This document shows, in pieces, positions 39,728 to 45,176 of a DNA stretch of 45,176 nt. The position numbers and the translations under genes are program-made. This DNA is from Deltaproteobacteria bacterium (lineage in GTDB: Bacteria > Desulfobacterota > GWC2-55-46). The notes under the pieces were generated by a model, which was not told where the DNA came from, did no database searches, and saw nothing but the letters and a program-made list of their open reading frames with translations. The stretch lies in contig JACRET010000045.1 in NCBI GenBank assembly GCA_016218105.1, positions 1-45,176 on the forward strand, read 5' to 3'. Positions within the stretch are counted from its first letter, which is position 1, and the number at the start of each line of letters is the position of its first letter.

Positions 39728-41647
39728 TCACTTTGTCTCGGGCAGGCTTATATACCCGACATAGCCTCTTCTGGATCCATCACCGGCTTCCTTAAGAAAG
39801 CCTGAATTTACTTTTACGCCCATGGCATTCCGGGCGCTGTCCTCAAGCGGGTGCTGGATATTGATGAACATATAGCGGACCCGTTTGGACTTGAACTGGG
39901 CGAATGAGCCGGTTACTTCGCCTCCGGTAGGGACGGTCATGATCCTTGTGAGCGTTTTTTTACCGGTATCGTATGCCCAAACCATGTTGTTGAAGTGGCC
40001 TGAGGAATCTTCGCCTATGAAAAGCAGCCCTCCGTAATAGCCGAGGTTGTCGGGGTTCGCTATGAAAGCCGGGTGGCAGGCGTGGTCTCCTGCGTAAAGT
40101 TCTCCCGGCTTAAGGGGCTTGCCTTCAAGCATAGACTCCATGGATGTAAGCACAAATGAGCTGTTAACTGGACGACCGTGAGTGTCTCTTTTGTTCCCTG
40201 AGACTCTGCCCTCGTATACCGCGCCGCACCTGTTCCCGGGAAGTCTTATGTCGTTTGCAGGGTCATGCGTTATATCCAGCATGGATTCTTTTAACGATGA
40301 GACGGCGAGATACAAGACCCGGTTGTACGGATTGTATGCCAGGCCTTCTGCCTTGTGAAATTCGGAAGTCGCTCCAAGATAGGCGCCGTATTTTCTGGAT
40401 TCGAGGAATGCCGCCGCCCTTTTTACTTCATCCACGCCCTCAAATTTATCTGATATGGCCGAACCGTTCGTGCCGTCTTTAAGCCTCAGGCACATGATCC
40501 CTGCGGCCCCGGACTTTAAAAGCTTAAACCCGTCCGGGCAATACAAAGGATCTTCCAGATCGAAAATATCGCTGAAGACGGGTCTGCGGTCTATAAGAGA
40601 CTTTATCGCGCCTTCATTTCCATGCCCGAGCTTTACCCATTCCACACGAGCGGCCCCGCCCCCAACGCTGTCTCTCTGAACCCATTTCGCCATATAGAGG
40701 GCGCCTGAAGAGAGGTCCTTCTCTTTATCCGCCACGAACATGAATAAGCCCGCGTAGTCTCCGTCGTCAGTCAGGTAGACGGTTCTTGAATCGGGCATCA
40801 CGACAGCGATCTCCGGGGTAAATTTCCCAAGGGCGTAATGCTTGCTGCCGTTTACTATCAAGGGGTTCCCGCCCTCGTCCAGCGATATCTCGATATTGAA
40901 CCCGTAATTATAGGGGGTAAAAAGGGAGTTGTCCTTCAGGTAATCGTCACGCACCCCCTTTACATATCCGCACCATGCGCTTAAGTTCGCGGCTGGGGCG
41001 AACTGCGGCGGGGTATAGCCGCCGGTAAGCTCACCGTCAGGCCCCTTGTCGCAGTAATCTATGTGCTGCGCCGTATAGTTTTTTGTCGCGGGGTCGAACC
41101 AGTACGCGTCGAAAAAATAATCCTCCTCTGATGCGAGATGCGTGTCCCACGGCGTTTTTGAGGCGGCGCAGTTTATGACGGTGCCGCCGACCATAGACAA
41201 GTCGATATTCCTGAAATGGACCGGCTTTAATCTTCCGTCAGGGGACTTCGCCATCTCAGTCAGATATATGGCTCCGGGAGACTCCTCAAAGTGCGTGAGA
41301 AGGTAATATTTCCCCCTCCGCTCAAAGACCGAATCGCCGTCCGGCCTGTTGCTTATCCTTAAGGCGGCGCCTGCCTTGAGCGGGTTTCCGTTCCTGTCGA
41401 AAAGGAGGCCGAATATGCCTCCCTTTCCGTCCATATCGCCTGTCCTTGCCAGCACATTATAGGATAGTGGATAGCTCCTGTTATTTACCTTTGCTTCATG
41501 TGAAAATCCGTATGCGAACTTCTCATCATCGGATTGAGGGATTTTGAGTGGGGCGAACGATAGGGCAGGCTCCGGCTTACCTGCGGCGAAAACGTATCCT
41601 GAGGCAAGGGAAAAAATAATCAGAATTTGAATAATTCTTCTCATCAT
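39728..41647 (-). CDS. PhoX/DUF839-family exported protein
   Basis: A 639-residue protein with an N-terminal Sec signal peptide (IIQILIIFSLASGYVFA) and a PhoX-like beta-propeller. GGTVINCAASKTPWDTHLASEEDYF (about residues 153-177, written in part) matches the family segment NCAGxxTPWxTxLxxEE, and later VVMPDSRTVYLTDDG and HKAEGLAYNP are also typical. PhoX enzymes are calcium- and iron-dependent alkaline phosphatases; many DUF839 relatives are uncharacterised. The signal lacks the Tat twin-arginine consensus usual for PhoX, so phosphatase activity is uncertain. ATGATG start; Shine-Dalgarno weak. Confidence 0.82.
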   Translation of the reverse strand: MMRRIIQILIIFSLASGYVFAAGKPEPALSFAPLKIPQSDDEKFAYGFSHEAKVNNRSYPLSYNVLARTGDMDGKGGIFGLLFDRNGNPLKAGAALRISNRPDGDSVFERRGKYYLLTHFEESPGAIYLTEMAKSPDGRLKPVHFRNIDLSMVGGTVINCAASKTPWDTHLASEEDYFFDAYWFDPATKNYTAQHIDYCDKGPDGELTGGYTPPQFAPAANLSAWCGYVKGVRDDYLKDNSLFTPYNYGFNIEISLDEGGNPLIVNGSKHYALGKFTPEIAVVMPDSRTVYLTDDGDYAGLFMFVADKEKDLSSGALYMAKWVQRDSVGGGAARVEWVKLGHGNEGAIKSLIDRRPVFSDIFDLEDPLYCPDGFKLLKSGAAGIMCLRLKDGTNGSAISDKFEGVDEVKRAAAFLESRKYGAYLGATSEFHKAEGLAYNPYNRVLYLAVSSLKESMLDITHDPANDIRLPGNRCGAVYEGRVSGNKRDTHGRPVNSSFVLTSMESMLEGKPLKPGELYAGDHACHPAFIANPDNLGYYGGLLFIGEDSSGHFNNMVWAYDTGKKTLTRIMTVPTGGEVTGSFAQFKSKRVRYMFINIQHPLEDSARNAMGVKVNSGFLKEAGDGSRRGYVGYISLPETK

Positions 41648-41835
41648 TATTCAAGCAAGCCGGAATTGATTGTTGTTCAGGAACTATAGGTTTAAGAAGC
41701 CGATCTGACAACCCCGGGCCTTATGCCAAAGTTGATTTTTTTGGGCGTTTAAAAGATATTACATCAAGTAGAATGGTTTGTTAACAGATTTTTAAAGGGT
41801 TTAACAACTGGTATTGTTTGAAGCAGGGTCCGCTC

Positions 41836-42060
41836 GAAGAACGGGCCGGGGTACCCTGCGGCAAGCAAACCTCCCCTCCCACGATGGGAGGGGATCGAGG
41901 GGAGGATGAAATTCTTGGTAAAACCTTTTTGCGCGCTGCCGCGCGCTCCTGTGGTATTGCTCTGCTCGCTGTCGGCTCTCTCCCTCCGATAGAACTGAAG
42001 CCCGGTCGTTCGCCTCCTTTATGCTCGCTACGCGATACCCCTGTATTTTTTGAAGAACAA
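41836..42060. repeat. Intergenic hairpin repeat, copy 1
   Basis: Begins GAAGAACGGGCCGGG (41836-41850), then a hairpin of CCTCCCCTCCCA with TGGGAGGGG and a second AGGGGAGG, then TGAAATTCTTGGTAAAA (41907-41923) and CTTTTTGCGCGCTGCC with GCGCGCTC (41925-41948). The GCGCGC-TGCC-GCGCGC stem is a perfect hairpin. Sequence from about 41950 to 42060 is unlike copy 2. Matches in copy 2 show that this is a repeated element. Confidence 0.7.
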
Positions 42061-42084
42061 ACTGCAACAACGAAAGTCATCGCG

Positions 42085-42205
42085 GAAGAACGGGCCGGGA
42101 TCAAGGGAACCCCGTAGCATGCAAAACCTCCACTCCCTTGAGGGGAGGGTGAAATTCTTGGTAAAAGGCCTTTTTGCGCGCTGCCGCGCGCTCTTAGGGG
42201 TAGGG
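42085..42205. repeat. Intergenic hairpin repeat, copy 2
   Basis: Starts with the same 15 bases GAAGAACGGGCCGGG (42085-42099), a shortened CCTCCACTCCCTTGAGGGGAGG-type hairpin (42127-42148), then identical TGAAATTCTTGGTAAAA (42150-42166) and the 24-base GC-rich hairpin block (42170-42193). Copies 1 and 2 are about 250 bases apart in the same orientation. Confidence 0.7.
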
Positions 42206-42305
42206 TTCCTAACGCAGTCAGCCCATCCGCTCGCTCGCCCCTTCCTCCCTTACGCGTTATTTACCCTACGCCCTTGTGTTTGGGTAATACAAAAACGAAA
42301 AGGCC

Positions 42306-44582
42306 TTATTCATTCAGGACTTTGTGGACAGCTTCGCTAAGCTCGGATATCTTGTATGGCTTTGTGAGTATCCCCCTGAAACCGTATTTTTTATAGTCCG
42401 ACATTATAAGGTCGTTCGAATAGCCGCTCGACACGATTACCTTCGCGGCCGGGTCAATTTCAAGGAGGATCTTTACAGCGTCCTTGCCCCCCATGCCCCT
42501 GTGTATGGTAAGGTCCATAATCACGGCGCTAAATGCCTCGCCCGAGTCTTTCGCGTTCTGATATTGCTTGATAGCATCCGCTCCGTCCTTCGCGAAGGAT
42601 ACCTCATAGCCGAGGCGCTTGAGCACATGGCCGGAAATATCGCGTATAGCCTCGTCATCGTCCATTAAAAGTATCCTTCCCTTACCGGATATCGGGACAT
42701 CATAACAGATCAGCTTTGGAAGTTTGGCCCCGGAAGCCGGGAGGTATAAATGGAAGGTCGATCCCGCGCCTGCCTTTGACTCGACATTTATGTAGCCGCC
42801 GTGGGCTTTAGTGATCGAATAGGCTATGGAGAGGCCAAGCCCGTTCGCTTTCGGTCTGGTGGTAAAATAAGGGTCGAATATTTTATTCAAGTTCTCTTCA
42901 GGTATCCCGATACCCTCATCCGCTATGGAAATCCGCACATAGTTCCCCTTGTGTAAGGCGGAAGTCTCGCCGTGGAAGGTGATATTTTTAGCGCTGATCC
43001 GGACTATACCCTCCTTCCCCATGAACTGGTCTGCATTTGAAACTATATTGTTTATCGCCTGCTTTATCTGCCCCTCGTCTATATCCGCCGCATACAGGTC
43101 ATCGGGGATCGAAAATTCGCGCCGTCTTTCCGAATTTCTAAGCGCGAAACAAGCCGCTTCCCTGATGAGAGAGGATATATGGGCTGTTTTTTTTATCGGG
43201 GTGCCTCCTGAAGAGAATGTCAGGAGCTGGCTGGCAAGCGACTTGGCCATCGTCGAGGCCTTTTCCGCGTCCGTAAGCCTCTTTTCGATATCCTCCCCGA
43301 TATTCAAAAAAGATTTTATGTAGGAAATATTCCCGATTATGGCGGTCAGGTAGTTGTTAAATTCGTGCGCTATTCCGCCGGCAAGGACGCCCAGGGATTC
43401 GAGCTTCTGGGACTTGAGGACTTCCTCCTCCATCTTTTTTCGCTCCGAAATATCAAGGCCTATGCCTACAAGGTGAGGTATGCCGTCAAGGACGATACGT
43501 ATCCCTGTAAAGAAGTACGGGACTCTTCTGCCGTCCTTTGAGAGGAAGTCCGCCTCGACCGTGGAGACCCCTTTCCTGAAGACCTCTTTTATCTTTGAGT
43601 CAACCAGGGGAATGGCGTCCTTGGGGAAGAAATCCGCCGGTTCCATCCTCGATATCTCTCTGCCTTCATATCCTGAGATATCCTCAAAATTCCTGTTCCA
43701 GCGCACAAACTTCAGGTCTTCCGTAATGAGGTAGAATATGCCAGGAAGGCTGTTAATCACGCCATCGGAAAAATTCTTTTCCTGCAGCAGGTTTTTCTCC
43801 GCCATCTTTCGCTCGGTAATGTCACGGAACAACCCCAGTATAAGGCGTTTATCCCCTATTTCTACCGGTGCCGCGCTTATGTGAACGGGAACGATGGTCT
43901 TATCACTCCTTTCAACTTCCCCGTCGTAGTCAGCGGGGTGCCCCATCGCGATATGCGCGGCGAATCTCCTGCTATATTCATCGGCCTTGCCCTCAGGATG
44001 AAGCCCCCTCTGGCGCATGCCTATGATCTCGCCGCGTTCCATTCTCAGGAGCAGCTCGCCTTTTTTATTCGTTTCTATTATTACGCCCGTGTCCGCGTCT
44101 GCCAGAAAAGCCGCGTCATTGAGGTTTTCAAAGAGGTGCCTGTACTTGCGCTCGGATTCCTCGATCCTTCTTTCCGCAAGCATGTAATCCGTGACATCGA
44201 AGATGACCCCGTCTATATAAAGCGGCTCGCCATTATCATTGCTCACAAGCCTCCCTCTATCGCGGAGATAGCGTATCCCGCCGGACTTGTGGCGGACCCT
44301 GTAATCTATTTCAAACAACAGGTGATCTTCGACAGCTTTTTTTTTGCTGCTTTTTACATATGCGAGGTCTTCCGGAAGGATGATCGCAGAGATCGAATGT
44401 TGATAGTCTGAATCTAGCTCCTCTTCGCTGAAACCAGTCACAGGTTTGAGCATTTCATTAAAAAACAGCATCCGGCCGCCTTCTCTGAGAAGTGTCCTGT
44501 ATATTATGCCCGGAAGGTTTTCGGCAAATGCCTTGTACTCAAAATCCTTTTCCTGCCCTCTGCCTGTAAACGTTTTAACCAT
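42306..44582 (-). CDS. Hybrid sensor histidine kinase (PAS-PAS-PAS-HisKA-HATPase-REC)
   Basis: A 758-residue cytoplasmic kinase. Three PAS domains (about 15-135, 140-258, 262-385) end in RDITERK-like linkers; HisKA has His406 in GGIAHEFNNYLTAIIGNIS; HATPase has DEGIGIPEENLNKIFDPYFTT and GLGLSIAYSI; the C-terminal receiver has Asp690 in VIMDLTIHRGMGG. No membrane segment. The attached receiver is probably part of a phosphorelay or feedback, as no separate output protein is next to it. ATG 44582 has almost no Shine-Dalgarno; the true start could lie slightly inside. Confidence 0.9.
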   Translation of the reverse strand: MVKTFTGRGQEKDFEYKAFAENLPGIIYRTLLREGGRMLFFNEMLKPVTGFSEEELDSDYQHSISAIILPEDLAYVKSSKKKAVEDHLLFEIDYRVRHKSGGIRYLRDRGRLVSNDNGEPLYIDGVIFDVTDYMLAERRIEESERKYRHLFENLNDAAFLADADTGVIIETNKKGELLLRMERGEIIGMRQRGLHPEGKADEYSRRFAAHIAMGHPADYDGEVERSDKTIVPVHISAAPVEIGDKRLILGLFRDITERKMAEKNLLQEKNFSDGVINSLPGIFYLITEDLKFVRWNRNFEDISGYEGREISRMEPADFFPKDAIPLVDSKIKEVFRKGVSTVEADFLSKDGRRVPYFFTGIRIVLDGIPHLVGIGLDISERKKMEEEVLKSQKLESLGVLAGGIAHEFNNYLTAIIGNISYIKSFLNIGEDIEKRLTDAEKASTMAKSLASQLLTFSSGGTPIKKTAHISSLIREAACFALRNSERRREFSIPDDLYAADIDEGQIKQAINNIVSNADQFMGKEGIVRISAKNITFHGETSALHKGNYVRISIADEGIGIPEENLNKIFDPYFTTRPKANGLGLSIAYSITKAHGGYINVESKAGAGSTFHLYLPASGAKLPKLICYDVPISGKGRILLMDDDEAIRDISGHVLKRLGYEVSFAKDGADAIKQYQNAKDSGEAFSAVIMDLTIHRGMGGKDAVKILLEIDPAAKVIVSSGYSNDLIMSDYKKYGFRGILTKPYKISELSEAVHKVLNE

Positions 44583-44686
44583 ATGATTTAGTTGATGAAT
44601 TTAATATATAATAACAAATCGGTCGATATCTTGTCGAGATTTTTCGGTCAAACCAGATAGTTCTCAGAGAACATGGGAGACTGATT

Positions 44687-45176
44687 TTAGACCTCTGCCG
44701 ATTTGCCCTTATTAATGAAAAGAAACGAGATGTAAAGGAAGGCTAATGCCGCCGGCACAAGAGGAAGGACAAATGCCCAGGGCCTGTAGATAAACACTAT
44801 GGTGTGCCCTCCTTCAGGCACGTAAACAGACCTTACCGTTGCGTTCGCCCGGAAAATCGCGGTTTTTTTGTTATCCACATAGGCGGTCCAGCCATTAGCA
44901 AAATTATCCGTAAGCACTATAATATGAGGGCTGTTGAGGGTTGACTTTATCTCAACCCTGTTGGATCCAAAATCAGTTATCTCCACAGGAGTGTTTCCAG
45001 GCGCGCCATGCCTTCCTTCAATACCTTCTATAATTGGCGGGATATCCGTCAAAGACTCTATGTTCTTAACGACATATTGCCGGGCCGCATCTTCAGAGGC
45101 CGCACCCTCCCATGACGTAACGGCGAACGCCTTGGGCAGGGCGCTTTTCGATTCAAAGATAGCCGTCGTATCGTCC
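44687..45176 (-). CDS. YfhO-like membrane protein, C-terminal part (5' end outside window)
   Basis: The frame is open from the window edge (45175) to the stop at 44687, 163 codons. It reads SALPKAFAVTSW near the edge, then VEIKSTLNSPHIIVLTDNFANGWTAYVDNKKT and a final RPWAFVLPLVPAALAFLYISFLF membrane helix (about 135-157) with a short charged tail. This is the C-terminal beta-domain and last transmembrane helix of YfhO-type (DUF6541-like) proteins, which act in teichoic-acid or lipid-sugar modification; function here is uncertain. About 600-700 residues lie outside. Confidence 0.75.
   Translation of the reverse strand, partial: DDTTAIFESKSALPKAFAVTSWEGAASEDAARQYVVKNIESLTDIPPIIEGIEGRHGAPGNTPVEITDFGSNRVEIKSTLNSPHIIVLTDNFANGWTAYVDNKKTAIFRANATVRSVYVPEGGHTIVFIYRPWAFVLPLVPAALAFLYISFLFINKGKSAEV

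Larger units (their letters stand above)
41648..42305. other. Non-coding region with two copies of a hairpin-rich repeat
   Basis: No convincing gene on either strand. The first 170 bases are AT-rich; the remainder consists of two related blocks starting at 41836 and 42085 (listed separately). Confidence 0.7.

Noticed and set aside
41836..42205. The two similar blocks as a CRISPR array
   Set aside because: Only two copies, about 250 bases apart, with hairpins inside the repeat and no regular spacers or cas genes.

Overview
The window reads as chromosome of a Gram-negative bacterium with moderately high GC. The LPS-type export ATPase, several PAS-rich sensor kinases, an NtrC-type regulator with a sigma-54 promoter, PhoX and an M1 peptidase fit a Desulfobacterota- or Nitrospirota-like lineage, but no marker here fixes the phylum. 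No phage, transposase or CRISPR array was found.

Layout. (1) 1-4084: housekeeping and unknown genes: the end of prmC, two tandem paralogous unknowns, a YbaK-type deacylase divergent from an archaemetzincin, and a PAP2 phosphatase. (2) 4338-15461: a surface-glycan operon of 12 genes. It starts with a Wzt-like ABC ATPase that has no permease partner here, then two methyltransferases, a LegB-like 4,6-dehydratase, a sugar-nucleotide pyrophosphorylase, a radical SAM/SPASM enzyme, a second SDR, a NeuB-family synthase, SpsF-type and SpsG/PseG-type enzymes, a WbqC protein and a PIG-L deacetylase. Most neighbours overlap by 4-22 bases. The set points to a CMP-activated nonulosonic acid (sialic/legionaminic-like sugar) but lacks the usual aminotransferase, N-acetyltransferase and hydrolysing epimerase. 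(3) 15937-18782: a histidine kinase with two cysteine-bearing PAS domains and an NtrC-type sigma-54 activator.

(4) 18783-32226: the most notable region, a roughly 13-kb gas vesicle locus. A near-consensus sigma-54 promoter and an upstream perfect palindrome lie between the NtrC-type gene and gvpA. After gvpA come two coiled-coil proteins in the position usual for gvpC, then gvpN, a small coiled-coil protein, gvpF/L, an Hsp20, a Cdc48-type double AAA+ ATPase, gvpG, gvpO, a GvpA paralogue with a C-terminal zinc-ribbon-like tail, a GvpF/L protein fused to a J-domain, gvpK, a third gvpF/L, another GvpA paralogue, a DnaK, a second Hsp20, a CheY-like receiver and an unknown protein. An Hsp70 plus a J-domain built into a vesicle assembly factor, two small heat-shock proteins and a Cdc48 unfoldase look like a dedicated folding and quality-control system for vesicle assembly.

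(5) 32574-45176: a membrane sensor kinase with an Rcp-like receiver, tRNA-Glu(CTC) next to an array of short hairpins ending in a copy of the tRNA 3' end, an exported helical protein, an M1-family metallopeptidase, a small orphan gene, a PhoX-family protein, a non-coding stretch with two copies of a hairpin-rich repeat, a hybrid sensor kinase, and the C-terminus of a YfhO-like membrane protein cut by the window edge.

Start codons were chosen by Shine-Dalgarno fit, so several genes are shorter than their longest open frame.
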